64,000 bases of DNA. Origin: FLUQ01 sp031551515 (GTDB taxonomy: Bacteria > Desulfobacterota > Desulfovibrionia > Desulfovibrionales > Desulfovibrionaceae). Below the pieces are notes generated by a model that saw nothing but the letters and a program-made list of their open reading frames with translations, ran no database searches and was not told the origin of the DNA. Numbering within the stretch: the first letter of the stretch is position 1; each line of letters opens with the position of its first letter. A program made the position numbers and the translations under genes. Of the stretch, positions 24,785 to 33,887 are shown in pieces. The stretch covers positions 1 through 64,000 of the forward strand of contig JAVBNL010000036.1 in the NCBI GenBank assembly GCA_031551515.1, written 5' to 3'.

Positions 24785-25984
24785 TTATTGCAGCGGCCCG
24801 GCCAATTGCGGCTTGCCCAGCTTGCCTTTGATGAAGTTCACCGTCATGGCGGCGATTATTTCTTCTTTCGTCAGGCTGTTGCCGTATCCGTTGTCTTTGA
24901 TGACTTTCTGAAAATCCGCGGTTCTGAGCACTTCGCTGGTTGCGGCGGATTCCGAAACCTTCGCGGAATACGGGGCGAAACGCTGCCGCAACGCCGCGAG
25001 ATCCAGCGCGCGCAATGATTCCACATAGGCGACGACTTCATCGGCGGACGGGCGTTTGGAAGAGAGCAAAAAGGCTTTGAGGCCGTTGAAAGAACGCTCC
25101 GCGCCGCTTTTAATATGGCTGTGTTTGACCATGTTCATGCTCGCCCAGCCGGCGTTCAGCCATTTGAACATGGAGTACACTGTGTTCTTGCCGCCGGGCG
25201 CGTCTTCGTACAACACAAGGATGGAACAAGAGCCGTACATAAAAGTGTCGGCCCAGCCGATACCCGAAGCCAATGTGCCGGGCGCGCCGGAATAGACGAA
25301 GTCCCAATCTTCATATTTGCCGATGGGTACGGCCTTTTTGCCGACTTCCGATTTGCCGCGCTGCCAGGTGAGAGAGATAAGCGCCTGCTGCCCTTCGTGT
25401 TCCGTGAGCATCAGCAGCCTGTCCATGGTATAGCTGTAATAGCTGCCGCTGAACGTGTCCGGGGTTATCTCTTCAAATTCGACTCCGCGAATCACAAGCG
25501 GTTTGTCTTTATGCTTGCCGAGCTGGTTCCAAAGCGGCGGATTGAGCGAGGTAAACGCGCCCGGCTGCCAGTGGGCCCTGCGGATTGACGCCGGATACAC
25601 GGTTTCCGTCGGCAATTTGGGGTTGTAGAGATATTGCAGCGCGGTAGCAAGAGGCACCGCCACCCTTGAGCGCCAGAAAATGCCGACCCCTTCGTCGCGC
25701 TTGGCGGGATAAGGATCTTTGCCCTCAACGGTGAGGTTCAAAGGAGACATGGCATAATCCAGGAACGTGCTCAAAACGGCCGCATCAGGCAGAGGCGCTT
25801 TGGGATCTTTCAGCGTCAGCAACGTATTGATGCTTTTTTGCACTTCAGGGGGCAGATTGCCCGCGGTTTCATTGGCCTCGGCGGGCGCGCAAAGGCAAAA
25901 AACAACGGCCAGAGCCGCTACCATGTGGGTAAAACCAACGAGGCCACGGTTTTGAACATATGACATGGGGTATGTTTGGGTCAT
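24785..25984 (-). CDS. Secreted protein of unknown function
   Basis: The 399-residue protein begins with a signal peptide whose hydrophobic core is MVAALAVVFCLCAPA (about residues 20-34), with probable cleavage near AEANET. The start at 25984 follows an AAGGTG site. The mature part is hydrophilic with clusters of aromatic residues (SGSYYSYTMDRLLML, KYEDWDFVYSGAPGTLASGI) and no membrane anchor at its end, so a periplasmic location is expected. No enzyme motif is recognisable. It is the first gene of the unit leading to EF-G and ksgA. Confidence 0.65.
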   Translation of the reverse strand: MTQTYPMSYVQNRGLVGFTHMVAALAVVFCLCAPAEANETAGNLPPEVQKSINTLLTLKDPKAPLPDAAVLSTFLDYAMSPLNLTVEGKDPYPAKRDEGVGIFWRSRVAVPLATALQYLYNPKLPTETVYPASIRRAHWQPGAFTSLNPPLWNQLGKHKDKPLVIRGVEFEEITPDTFSGSYYSYTMDRLLMLTEHEGQQALISLTWQRGKSEVGKKAVPIGKYEDWDFVYSGAPGTLASGIGWADTFMYGSCSILVLYEDAPGGKNTVYSMFKWLNAGWASMNMVKHSHIKSGAERSFNGLKAFLLSSKRPSADEVVAYVESLRALDLAALRQRFAPYSAKVSESAATSEVLRTADFQKVIKDNGYGNSLTKEEIIAAMTVNFIKGKLGKPQLAGPLQ

Positions 25985-26097
25985 TGTGAAGCACCTTAAA
26001 AAGATATACAGAAACAAGAGAGTGGCACAGAATACGTTCCTCAACTCAGCAGGTCAAGCCTTGCGACCAGCTTGACGCTTCCAGCCCAGGAGACGCC

Positions 26098-27300
26098 ATG
26101 CTTACAGTTTTTCTTGTTCTGATCCTACTTTACGCCATCGCGGTCCTCATCGCCACAGTGCCGTACTGGTACGAAACGCCCAACAGCCCCTGCAAAGACA
26201 TTCCCGCCCCGCGGCTCGGTGTCTTGCCCATGCTCAGGTTGTGGTGGTCGGCTTTTTGCTCTTTCGGCTGGATACTTCTGGCGCATCCGCTGAACCTGAT
26301 GCTGCCCTGGCTGAAACCGGACAAAGAGCCGGACCTGCCCGAGCGCGAATACCCCCCGCTGCTGCTCGTTCATGGCTTGTACCATAACGCCACCGGCTGG
26401 GCCTTTTTGCGCAGGCATTTGCAGCACGCGGGTTTTACGCGCATTCACAGCTATTCGTATTGCAGCTTCGGCACGAACGTCACGCGGCTGACCAACCGCC
26501 TGGAACAAGAGATCAGCGCCCTGGAAAACCGTTACCCCGGCGAACCCGTCCTTTTGGTGGGGCACAGTCTGGGCGGGGTTCTTATCAGAAACTGGCTTGC
26601 GGCCGCCCCCGGCAATCAGAAACGGGCGCGCGGGATATTGACTCTGGGAGCCCCGCACAAGGGCAGCAAAATGGCCGCCTTTGCCTGCGGCGAACTGGGC
26701 AGAAGTGTCTCGCCTTCTAATCCCTTCTTTAGCGAACTGGCCCGCGCGGAGCCGAAAGCCGTCATTCCGTGCCTTGCCCTGGCGTCTGAAGCGGATACCA
26801 TGGTTCTGCCCCAGGAGAATCTGGTACCTGTGACGCCCGGCTGGGATTTCCGTTTGACCCCGTATTGCACACATGTGGGGCTGCTAACGTCTTCGGCCGT
26901 GGCCCGCATGATCGCGTGGGAGCTGCATCGCATGAGCGCCGCGACGGATGGCGCGAAAACGGATGCGCCTTCTCCCGCCCAGGTTGCTTCCGCCTCTGTT
27001 GCGGAAAAAAACATCACCGCCCCGGTCACCCAGGCAGCGCAGGAAAAAAAGCCCCTTGCCCAGCCGCAGGCAAAAACGGCCAAAGCTTCCCCTCCCCAGT
27101 CCGGGTCGGCAGCGAAAGTTGCGGCAAAACCGGCAAAGAAGGCGGCGGCTTCGGCCAAAAAACAAAAAATGAAACCCGCAGCAAAAACGGCCGCGAAAAC
27201 AGTAACAAAACCGGTGGAAAAGGCGGCTTCCGCCAAAAAGCAAAAAGTGAAACCCGCGGCAAAACCAGCCGCAAATTCTTCAGCGAAAAAGAAAAAATAG
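26098..27300 (+). CDS. Membrane-anchored alpha/beta-hydrolase (lipase) with a Lys/Ala-rich tail
   Basis: The 400-residue protein has an N-terminal membrane helix (LTVFLVLILLYAIAVLIATV), a second hydrophobic stretch near residues 50-70, then a lipase/PGAP1-like hydrolase domain: oxyanion region LLLVHGLYHNATGW, nucleophile elbow LVGHSLGGVL (Ser about 158), Asp in ALASEADTMV and a C-terminal His in YCTHVGLL. After about residue 285 comes a 115-residue low-complexity tail rich in Lys, Ala and Pro with repeated AKKQK-KPAAK units like those of histone H1. It is divergent from the secreted-protein gene and followed by a terminator. Confidence 0.8.
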   Translation: MLTVFLVLILLYAIAVLIATVPYWYETPNSPCKDIPAPRLGVLPMLRLWWSAFCSFGWILLAHPLNLMLPWLKPDKEPDLPEREYPPLLLVHGLYHNATGWAFLRRHLQHAGFTRIHSYSYCSFGTNVTRLTNRLEQEISALENRYPGEPVLLVGHSLGGVLIRNWLAAAPGNQKRARGILTLGAPHKGSKMAAFACGELGRSVSPSNPFFSELARAEPKAVIPCLALASEADTMVLPQENLVPVTPGWDFRLTPYCTHVGLLTSSAVARMIAWELHRMSAATDGAKTDAPSPAQVASASVAEKNITAPVTQAAQEKKPLAQPQAKTAKASPPQSGSAAKVAAKPAKKAAASAKKQKMKPAAKTAAKTVTKPVEKAASAKKQKVKPAAKPAANSSAKKKK

Positions 27301-27318
27301 CGCCTGGCCGCATGTAAT

Positions 27319-27356
27319 AAAGAAGGGGTTCCCGTATTTGCCGGAACCCCTTCTTT
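27319..27356. terminator. Bidirectional terminator
   Basis: Arms AAAGAAGGGGTTCC (27319-27332) and GGAACCCCTTCTTT (27343-27356) are perfect complements with a 10-nt loop, placed between the converging lipase and glycosyltransferase genes. Confidence 0.85.
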
Positions 27357-27364
27357 ACGTCTTT

Positions 27365-28525
27365 TTATGCCTCGCGTTTTTTTCGCAGTTCTTCTTCAAT
27401 CAGGGCGATCATTTCCTCTATGCCCGCGCCTTTCGGCTCCAGCGAGGCCACAGGCTTTTCGGCGCGGCGGAGCGCTTCCACCATACGGGCAATGGCCGCC
27501 GGGTCTTCCGGGCGGCGCAGCACCTGCCCCTCGGGCAGAAATGCCGCCGCTCCCGCCCGGTCGGAGCAGATAACGGGCAGGCCGCTGCCCAGCGCTTCAA
27601 GCACTACATTGCCCAAGGTGTCATAAAAGGTCGGCAGCACAAACATATCCAGGGCGTGATAAAAACTCTGCATGTCATCGACTTTGCCGTGAAAATGCAC
27701 CCGCCCTTCCACCCCGGCCCGCCGGGCCCGGTCGCGGTACACACCGGGGTTGCGTCCGCCCGCCACATGCAGGTGCGTGTCGCCGGGCAGCAGCACCAGC
27801 GCGTCTATCAACTGGGCCACCCCTTTGAGCGCGAAGTTCGTAGTGGCAAGCCCCAGGGCATACGTGCCCGCTTTTACTTTGAAGCGGTCTTTGGCCGTGA
27901 GCTTTTCGTGCGGCAACGGCGGGTGAAAGCGAGAAACATCAGGGCAATTATATATGGTACGCACGGTCTGAACAGGGCCGCCCGCAAAGGGGGCGCCCTT
28001 TGCCAGATGGGGATAAGCCTCTTCCACCCACCCGCGCACGGCGTCGGAAATGGCCACAATGCACGGCGTGCGCGTAAACATGCGTTTTTCAATCAATAAT
28101 GTCAGCCAGTTGGCGGGTTGGATCAAACGGGCAAAGCGTTTAAGCGCGCGGGGAGCGCCCGCGGGCCAGGCCAGCTCCGACAAGCGCCAGAACACCTGCA
28201 AAGGGCCGCCTCCCACCCTGGTGATGTCCTGATTCCAGGTTTTGCCGAGGCTGACGGTCAGGTCATACTGTTCCCGCTGCCGCAGCTGTTCCGCCCGGAT
28301 CAAAAACCAGAGCATTTTCAGCGCCCTGACGCCACCGATCCTGCCGACGTTGCGGATGCGCACCCCTTCGGGGGCGGGGGTTTCCTGCCGGGAACAGATG
28401 AAGTCAACGTTGTGCCCCGCCCGGCAGAGCGCTTCGGCCAACTGATAGCCGAACTGCTCCACGCCGCCGTAACGACTAAACCGGGGAAGCATAAGGGCGA
28501 TGCGGGCGGCGTTTTCTTTTTTCAT
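27365..28525 (-). CDS. Glycosyltransferase, family 4 (GT-B fold)
   Basis: The 386-residue protein has two Rossmann-like halves: an N-terminal acceptor domain opening with RIALMLPRFSRYGGVEQFGY and a C-terminal nucleotide-sugar domain with the E-x7-E-like region LPTFYDTLGNVVLEALGSGL. The closest visual match is the WaaG/RfaG type that adds a sugar to the lipopolysaccharide core. It is a cytoplasmic-face peripheral protein by expectation. No LPS cluster surrounds it, so the acceptor is unknown. Confidence 0.85.
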   Translation of the reverse strand: MKKENAARIALMLPRFSRYGGVEQFGYQLAEALCRAGHNVDFICSRQETPAPEGVRIRNVGRIGGVRALKMLWFLIRAEQLRQREQYDLTVSLGKTWNQDITRVGGGPLQVFWRLSELAWPAGAPRALKRFARLIQPANWLTLLIEKRMFTRTPCIVAISDAVRGWVEEAYPHLAKGAPFAGGPVQTVRTIYNCPDVSRFHPPLPHEKLTAKDRFKVKAGTYALGLATTNFALKGVAQLIDALVLLPGDTHLHVAGGRNPGVYRDRARRAGVEGRVHFHGKVDDMQSFYHALDMFVLPTFYDTLGNVVLEALGSGLPVICSDRAGAAAFLPEGQVLRRPEDPAAIARMVEALRRAEKPVASLEPKGAGIEEMIALIEEELRKKREA

Positions 28526-28580
28526 CGCCGTGCAATAGCCCGAGCCGCCGGGATTGGCAAGGGTGTGAAGGAGAAGCGCG

Positions 28581-29078
28581 CTAGACGACGGCTTGCATCA
28601 CGTTTTCCGTACGCCGCAAAAGGTTGTGCAAGACAGCCACGGGAAGGTCCACATAATAGGCGCCGGTGACCATGCTGCCGTCAGCGGCCCTCCAATAGCC
28701 GCTGCCTTCAAAGAAAGCCAACAGCGCTTCTTCGTCCGCGCAGTTGGCGATGCACCCGGTGCGCAGTTTCTTCTCGCGCATGACCAGCGCCATGTCTTCC
28801 ACAAGGCAAAAGGCCGCTTCCTGCATGCGGGCATGGGCCATGACCCCACTCTTGCCTGTTCCGGAAAAATACGCGCGCAGTTTTTCCAGCTCTTCCTGAA
28901 GATGCAGCATAAATTTGGCGGTCATCTGGATGGACACTTCATAAGCGCCGCTCTGCTCCGCTATGGCCCGCAGACCCCGCGCGCAGATCAGAATAAACAT
29001 GTCGTCGGTTTCACCCGCGTAGCGGCTGAAAATATCGCCCCCTTCCACGAGCAGCGGTTTTGATATAGAAATCGGCAT
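28581..29078 (-). CDS. Uncharacterised soluble protein
   Basis: The 165-residue protein has no signal peptide, membrane segment or recognisable motif. It appears mostly helical in the middle (VSIQMTAKFMLHLQEELEKL) with a C-terminal region containing two Cys (TGCIANCADEEALL). It precedes the glycosyltransferase gene on the same strand with a 55-bp gap and may share its promoter. I do not recognise the family. Confidence 0.55.
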   Translation of the reverse strand: MPISISKPLLVEGGDIFSRYAGETDDMFILICARGLRAIAEQSGAYEVSIQMTAKFMLHLQEELEKLRAYFSGTGKSGVMAHARMQEAAFCLVEDMALVMREKKLRTGCIANCADEEALLAFFEGSGYWRAADGSMVTGAYYVDLPVAVLHNLLRRTENVMQAVV

Positions 29079-29172
29079 GGCGACCTCGCCGTGTATGTGT
29101 TAATCTATTTTTATAGGTTTTACTATATAACTTGAGATAGTCAAGCTTCTCTCCTGCCAGGAGTGTATTTTC

Positions 29173-29751
29173 GTGCGTATCATCCGTTTTTTTCCCCTTT
29201 TTTTGCTGGTCCTTATACTCGCCGCATGCGGCGGCAAAGAATCGTTGAAACCGGCCAATCCCATGGGGCTTTCAGGCAAACATAACGCGGAGGCGGAAGC
29301 CGCTTTCGCCTTGGCTCATGTGCTTTGGCACAACAGTGATGTCTGTTCCGATCCGGAACAGGCCATCACGCTGCTGGATAAAGCCATACGCCTGGAACCG
29401 GATTATGCCGACGCTTACTTGCGCCGGGGGCTGGCCAAAAGCGACCAGCGTGACTGGGATGGGGCCTTTGACGATCTTTCAAAGGCCATCAGACTGAAGC
29501 CCACGGCCGAAGCCTATGCATTTAGGGGGCTTGTTTCCATGCGCGGGGGCAACGGCCTGGGCGCGCGCAAAGATTATGACCGCTCGCTTGCCCTGAACCC
29601 CAAGCAGCACCGGGCCTGGAATTTCCGGGCCGCGCTCAACCTGCTGGAGGGGCAGCGCGATGCAGCATGCAAAGACTTCACCAAGGGCTGCGACAATGGT
29701 GATTGCGTGGGGCTTGAATCCGCCGTGAAGTTCGGCGAATGCCCCAAATAG
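29173..29751 (+). CDS. TPR-repeat lipoprotein
   Basis: The 192-residue protein starts at a GTG after an AGGAG site. A signal peptide (MRIIRFFPLFLLVLILAAC) ends in the lipobox LAAC, so the mature protein should be lipid-anchored, with Gly-Gly after the Cys. Three to four tetratricopeptide repeats follow (ITLLDKAIRLEPDYADAYLR, FDDLSKAIRLKPTAEAYAFR, RKDYDRSLALNPKQHRAWNF), a scaffold for protein binding. The C terminus has four Cys (CKDFTKGCDNGDC and GECPK), which may form disulfides. The partner is unknown. Confidence 0.85.
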   Translation: MRIIRFFPLFLLVLILAACGGKESLKPANPMGLSGKHNAEAEAAFALAHVLWHNSDVCSDPEQAITLLDKAIRLEPDYADAYLRRGLAKSDQRDWDGAFDDLSKAIRLKPTAEAYAFRGLVSMRGGNGLGARKDYDRSLALNPKQHRAWNFRAALNLLEGQRDAACKDFTKGCDNGDCVGLESAVKFGECPK

Positions 29752-29780
29752 AGCATATTCGCTTTGAATTGTCGCTTAAC

Positions 29781-29837
29781 GGCGAGCAAAGCTCGCCTAC
29801 GCCAATCTTGTGGCAAGGATTTGCGACAAATCCTTGC
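29781..29837. repeat. Pair of palindromic intergenic elements
   Basis: Two perfect hairpins stand side by side between the TPR lipoprotein and the HlyD gene: GGCGAGC/GCTCGCC (29781-29797) with a three-base loop, and GCAAGGATTTG/CAAATCCTTGC (29813-29837) with a CGA loop. Neither is followed by a T tract, so they look more like REP-type repetitive elements than a terminator. Confidence 0.5.
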
Positions 29838-29955
29838 AGAACAGATAAACATTTCCAATGGTAATCCGCTCTGGTCCGTTTTTCTTCCGGCACAAATGCT
29901 GCATGGTTTTGTGAAGCAGCCGTTTTTTTGACTACGCTGACCACAAGGATGGCTT

Positions 29956-31050
29956 ATGAAATTCCCTCGTATCGCAATATTGCTCGTTCTCATTTTGGCG
30001 GGAATGGGCGGCATCTGGTTATGGTATTCTTCCGGCAAGATCATGGCGCAAAGCGCCGTCGTGGACGGCAGAACCTTGTCCGTCACGGCCAAAATTCCCG
30101 GATATGTTCAAGAAGCGCCCGTGAACAAAGGCGATATGGTGCGCAAGGGGCAGTTGCTCTTTCGCCTGGATCGCACCGAATATGAGGTGGGCGTCGCCGA
30201 AGAACGGATGATGCTTGCCAAAATCGCCGCCACCCTTCCCCCTCAGGCCCTGGTACGGCATCCTGACAAAGCGCCTCCGGCTGACGGAAAAACCCTTGCC
30301 CAGGCCAGGACGGAAGAAAACACCCTGCGTAAAGCCCTGGAAGCCGCTTCCGATGCGCAAGCCCGCGCCAGTCTGGCTCTTGCCACGCTGATGCAGCGCC
30401 CCGCTTCGGAACGCAGCGATGAAGCGCTGGCTGCGGCCCGCCGGGCGGAAGACGCGGCGCGGGCTGCCCTGGAAAAAGGCAAAAGCGATTTTGAAAAAAC
30501 GAGCAACCAGCGGGCCACGCTTGAAGCGGAAGAACGCCGCGTTCAAACTCCCGGCGGACAAGTTCCGGCGGCGCTGGCCGCGCAGGTTGCCGCGTATAAC
30601 GCCCAGATGGCGCGGGTAAAGGTGACGGAAGAAAACCTCGCCGCCACATCGGTTCTTGCGCCCCGCTCCGGACGGGTGATAGAGATGACCGTACGGGCTG
30701 GACAGACCATTGAGCCGGGAGCGGCCGGCGTTACCATCGCGCCCGAGGGCGAAGACGGCCTATGGATCACCGCAGTTTTTACGCCGGAACAGGCGGCGCG
30801 GCTCTCGCCCGGGCAGGAGTGTGACGTGGTTTTGCCTGCCAGAGGCAACCTGGCGCTGAAAGGGCGCATTGAGGGCATATCGCCCGCCGCCCGGGGGCAA
30901 AAAAATGCCGCCGCGCGTATCGTTTTTGTGGATTACGGCGCGCTGCCCCAGGGACTTGCCCCGGGAGAAGCGGCCACCGTCACTATTTTCACCCGCGCGC
31001 GTGAAGCGGCGGCCCCAAAGAACGCGGGCAGCGTCAACGCGACCCGCTAA
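29956..31050 (+). CDS. HlyD/EmrA-type membrane fusion protein
   Basis: The 364-residue protein has an N-terminal membrane anchor (IAILLVLILAGMGGIWLWY), the first half of a biotinyl-lipoyl-like domain (VTAKIPGYVQEAPVNKGDMV), a long coiled-coil hairpin (about 85-225, rich in Ala, Glu and Arg), the second lipoyl half (VLAPRSGRVIEMTVRAGQTI) and a beta-barrel. Such proteins bridge an inner-membrane pump and an outer-membrane channel. No MFS, ABC or RND pump or TolC gene lies beside it, so its partner is elsewhere or missing. gpsA follows 17 bp later. Confidence 0.85.
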   Translation: MKFPRIAILLVLILAGMGGIWLWYSSGKIMAQSAVVDGRTLSVTAKIPGYVQEAPVNKGDMVRKGQLLFRLDRTEYEVGVAEERMMLAKIAATLPPQALVRHPDKAPPADGKTLAQARTEENTLRKALEAASDAQARASLALATLMQRPASERSDEALAAARRAEDAARAALEKGKSDFEKTSNQRATLEAEERRVQTPGGQVPAALAAQVAAYNAQMARVKVTEENLAATSVLAPRSGRVIEMTVRAGQTIEPGAAGVTIAPEGEDGLWITAVFTPEQAARLSPGQECDVVLPARGNLALKGRIEGISPAARGQKNAAARIVFVDYGALPQGLAPGEAATVTIFTRAREAAAPKNAGSVNATR

Positions 31051-31067
31051 CCCGAATATTGAGAAGC

Positions 31068-32060
31068 ATGCGTATAGCCGTTCTTGGCGGAGGCAGTTGG
31101 GGCACGGCCCTGGCGCACACATTCGCCGCTAAAAATCATAGCGTCACCTTGTTGCTGCGTGACGGCGTCCTTGCGGATGCCGTCAACAACACGCATGAAA
31201 ACCCCCGCTACCTTCCCGGCCTAGCCTTGCATCCGACTCTTGCAGCCGTTACAGACCCAGCGCGGGCGCTTGATGCGGCTGAACTGTGCGTGCTGGCCAT
31301 ACCGTGCCAGCATTTGCGGCGCAGCCTGCGCGACATGGCCTGTTTTTTTTCGAAAAAAACCATCCCGGTCTGCGCAAGCAAAGGCATAGAGCGCGGCAGC
31401 CTCGCCCTGATGTCACAAGTGGTGCGGGAAGAATTGCCCGCCCTCGCCCCCCGCTACGCCATGCTTTCAGGCCCCTCGTTCGCGCATGAAGTTATGAGCG
31501 GCCTTCCCACCGCCGTGGTGCTGGGCTGTGAAGACAGAATCCTGGGCGAACGGCTGCGCGAAGCGCTTTCAACTCCCCATTTTCGCGTCTACTCCAGCCC
31601 TGACCGTACCGGCGTGGAATGCGGCGGCGCGTTGAAAAACATCATCGCCTTGGCGGCGGGCATCTCGGACGGGCTGGGCTTCGGCCACAATTCGCGCGCG
31701 GCCCTCATCACCAGGGGCCTCGCGGAAATAAGCCGCCTGGGTGAAGCGCTGGGCGCCAACGCCTCAACGTTCATGGGCCTTTCAGGCATGGGCGATCTGG
31801 TTCTGACCTGCACGGGTGATTCGTCGCGCAACCGTCAGGTCGGGCTGCGCCTGGGCCGTGGCGAATCACTGCCCGCCATCATTGAATCCATGTCCAACGT
31901 GGCTGAAGGGGTGCCGACGTCGGAAGCTGCCCGCGACCTGGCGGCCAGGCTGAACGTCGAACTGCCCATTACCGCCGCCATGAGCGCGATTCTCAGCGGC
32001 AGCGCGGCGCCCGAAGCGGCCGTACGCTCATTGATGACCCGCAGCCTGAAAGAAGAATAG
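31068..32060 (+). CDS. gpsA: Glycerol-3-phosphate dehydrogenase [NAD(P)+]
   Basis: GpsA reduces dihydroxyacetone phosphate to glycerol 3-phosphate for phospholipid synthesis. The 330-residue protein has the dinucleotide fold AVLGGGSWGTALAHTF, the conserved NPRYLPG, CASKGIE, LSGPSFAHEVM, catalytic Lys in ECGGALKNIIALAAGI and the FMGLSGMGDLVLTCTGDSSRN signature. ATG at 31068 is used because the motif begins at once; a TTG three codons upstream is possible. A terminator overlaps its stop codon. Confidence 0.96.
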   Translation: MRIAVLGGGSWGTALAHTFAAKNHSVTLLLRDGVLADAVNNTHENPRYLPGLALHPTLAAVTDPARALDAAELCVLAIPCQHLRRSLRDMACFFSKKTIPVCASKGIERGSLALMSQVVREELPALAPRYAMLSGPSFAHEVMSGLPTAVVLGCEDRILGERLREALSTPHFRVYSSPDRTGVECGGALKNIIALAAGISDGLGFGHNSRAALITRGLAEISRLGEALGANASTFMGLSGMGDLVLTCTGDSSRNRQVGLRLGRGESLPAIIESMSNVAEGVPTSEAARDLAARLNVELPITAAMSAILSGSAAPEAAVRSLMTRSLKEE

Positions 32061-32080
32061 CCGGGAAAATCCCGGCTATT
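32056..32080 (+). terminator. Terminator overlapping the gpsA stop codon
   Basis: Arms AATAGCCGGGA and TCCCGGCTATT are exact complements with a three-base loop; the first arm contains the gpsA TAG. It lies between the converging gpsA and acyl-CoA synthetase genes. Confidence 0.7.
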
Positions 32081-32114
32081 CGTACTCCTCATCCTTACGC
32101 GCCGTGAAAAAGCA

Positions 32115-33830
32115 TCACTGATTTACCGCGCAGCCGGACGTCACGCCCGTCTGCACGGGCATCTCGTCCGTTTTTGCCGCCGCCGCGTCCTTGCCGCGTA
32201 TTTCCGCGCGTTTGATCTTGCCGCTTATGGTTTTGGGCAGCTCTGCCACATATTCGATGATGCGCGGATATTTATACGGCGCGGTCACGCTTTTGACATA
32301 ATCCTGCAATTCTTTGGTCAGGGCGTCCGAGGGGGCGAAGCCCACGGCAAGCACCACGGTGGCTTTTATTGCCTGGCCGCGCACGGGGTCGGGAACTCCG
32401 GTGACGGCGGCTTCGATCACCGCGTCGTGCGAAACGAGAGCGCTTTCCACTTCAAAAGGCCCGACCCGGTAGCCGGATGTTTTGATCAAGTCATCCACGC
32501 GGCCCAGAAACCAATAATACCCGTCTTCATCCACCCAGGCCTTGTCACCGGTATGGTACCAACCGCCGTGCAGGGCTTTTTCCGTCAGTTCGGGGTCGTC
32601 AAGATACCCGGAGAACAGGCCGCAATGGTGCGATTCGGCAACCCGGATGCACAATTCGCCCTCTTCCCCTGTGGGACAGACTTCACCTTCTTCGTTAATG
32701 ACCCGCACGTCCCAGCCGGGCACAGGCTTGCCTATGGACCCCGGTTTTGGCGTCATGCAGGGCAAGGTTGCCACCTGCAGCGTGGTTTCGGTCTGGCCGA
32801 AGCCTTCGTAAATATTCAGGCCGGTGGCCGCCTTCCAGGCATGAAACACGCTTTCGTTAAGCAATTCTCCGGCCGTGGTGCAGTGACGCAGGCGTGAAAG
32901 ATCATGGGCCGCAAGGTTCTCACGCACCAGAAACCGGTACACAGTGGGCGGCGCACAAAAGGTGGTGACCCCATGCTCCGCAATGACTTTGAGCAAGGTC
33001 GCGGGCTCGAATTTTCCCCGGTAATCATAGACGAAAACAGCTGCCCCCGCCATCCACTGACCATAAGACTTGCCCCATACGGCTTTGCCCCAGCCCGTGT
33101 CCGCGACGGTCAGGTGCACGTCCGTTTCTTCCAGGTCGTGCCAGTACATGCCGGTAAAGAGATGCGCCAGGGGGTATTGATGGCTGTGCATCACCATTTT
33201 GGGCATGCCCGTTGTGCCAGAAGAAAAAAAGATCAGCATGGGGTCTTTGCCGCAGGCCAGCAGCGCCGGGTCTTCGGGCCGGGGGAACACGGGGGGGACG
33301 TCTTGCAGCAGACGGTCGTAATCCATCCATGCGTCCGCGGACGGCAAGTGGGGCGAGCCTACCTGCACACACAGTTTCAGGTCCGGGCACTCCGGCCGGG
33401 CCGCTTCCACTCTGTCTGACAGGGTGAAATCGCAGATCACGGCTTTGTTTTTCGCTTTGTTGCAACGAAAGACGATATCCTTGACCGTCAATTGCGCGGG
33501 CGCGGGGATGGCTACGGCGCCCAGTTTATGCAGCCCCAGCAGCACATGCCACCACTCAAGGCGGCGGTAGAGAATCAACATGACCCGGTCGCCCTTGCCT
33601 ATGCCCTGGGCGGCCAATGCCGCGGCGACCCGGCTGGAGGCGTCGGCCACTTCGCGAAAGGTCTGGTCCCTGCGCGTAAAGTTATCGTCGATATGGCGAA
33701 TGCACAGCTTGTCGGGTGTTTCTTCAGCCATTTTATCCAAAACGTCGAAAGCGAAATTATACTTTTGCGGCACGTCGAGAAAAAAGCGCCGGCAGAAGTC
33801 TTCGTAACTGGTTGCTCTGAGCTTGTTCAT
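32115..33830 (-). CDS. AMP-forming acyl-CoA synthetase
   Basis: The 571-residue enzyme activates a carboxylic acid with ATP and CoA through an acyl-adenylate. It has the ANL-superfamily motifs LIFFSSGTTGMPKMVMHSH (A3), EGFGQTET (A5), GGWYHTGDKAWVDEDGYYWF (A7), GRVDDLIKTSGYRVGPFEVE (A8) and the C-terminal catalytic Lys in PKTISGKIKR (A10). The sequence pattern is like medium-chain or acetyl/propionyl-CoA synthetases; the true substrate is not clear. A cupin-type regulator gene lies 85 bp upstream on the same strand and probably controls it. A good AAGGAT site precedes the ATG. Confidence 0.9.
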   Translation of the reverse strand: MNKLRATSYEDFCRRFFLDVPQKYNFAFDVLDKMAEETPDKLCIRHIDDNFTRRDQTFREVADASSRVAAALAAQGIGKGDRVMLILYRRLEWWHVLLGLHKLGAVAIPAPAQLTVKDIVFRCNKAKNKAVICDFTLSDRVEAARPECPDLKLCVQVGSPHLPSADAWMDYDRLLQDVPPVFPRPEDPALLACGKDPMLIFFSSGTTGMPKMVMHSHQYPLAHLFTGMYWHDLEETDVHLTVADTGWGKAVWGKSYGQWMAGAAVFVYDYRGKFEPATLLKVIAEHGVTTFCAPPTVYRFLVRENLAAHDLSRLRHCTTAGELLNESVFHAWKAATGLNIYEGFGQTETTLQVATLPCMTPKPGSIGKPVPGWDVRVINEEGEVCPTGEEGELCIRVAESHHCGLFSGYLDDPELTEKALHGGWYHTGDKAWVDEDGYYWFLGRVDDLIKTSGYRVGPFEVESALVSHDAVIEAAVTGVPDPVRGQAIKATVVLAVGFAPSDALTKELQDYVKSVTAPYKYPRIIEYVAELPKTISGKIKRAEIRGKDAAAAKTDEMPVQTGVTSGCAVNQ

Positions 33831-33887
33831 ACAAGTATCCTTACAAAAAGCGGTATTCTTTCCGTTGTCGCCCTTGCCGATTGTTCG

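Noticed and set aside
27000..27300. The Lys/Ala-rich end of the lipase as a separate histone-like gene
   Set aside because: There is no ribosome binding site or good internal start, and the frame is continuous with the hydrolase.
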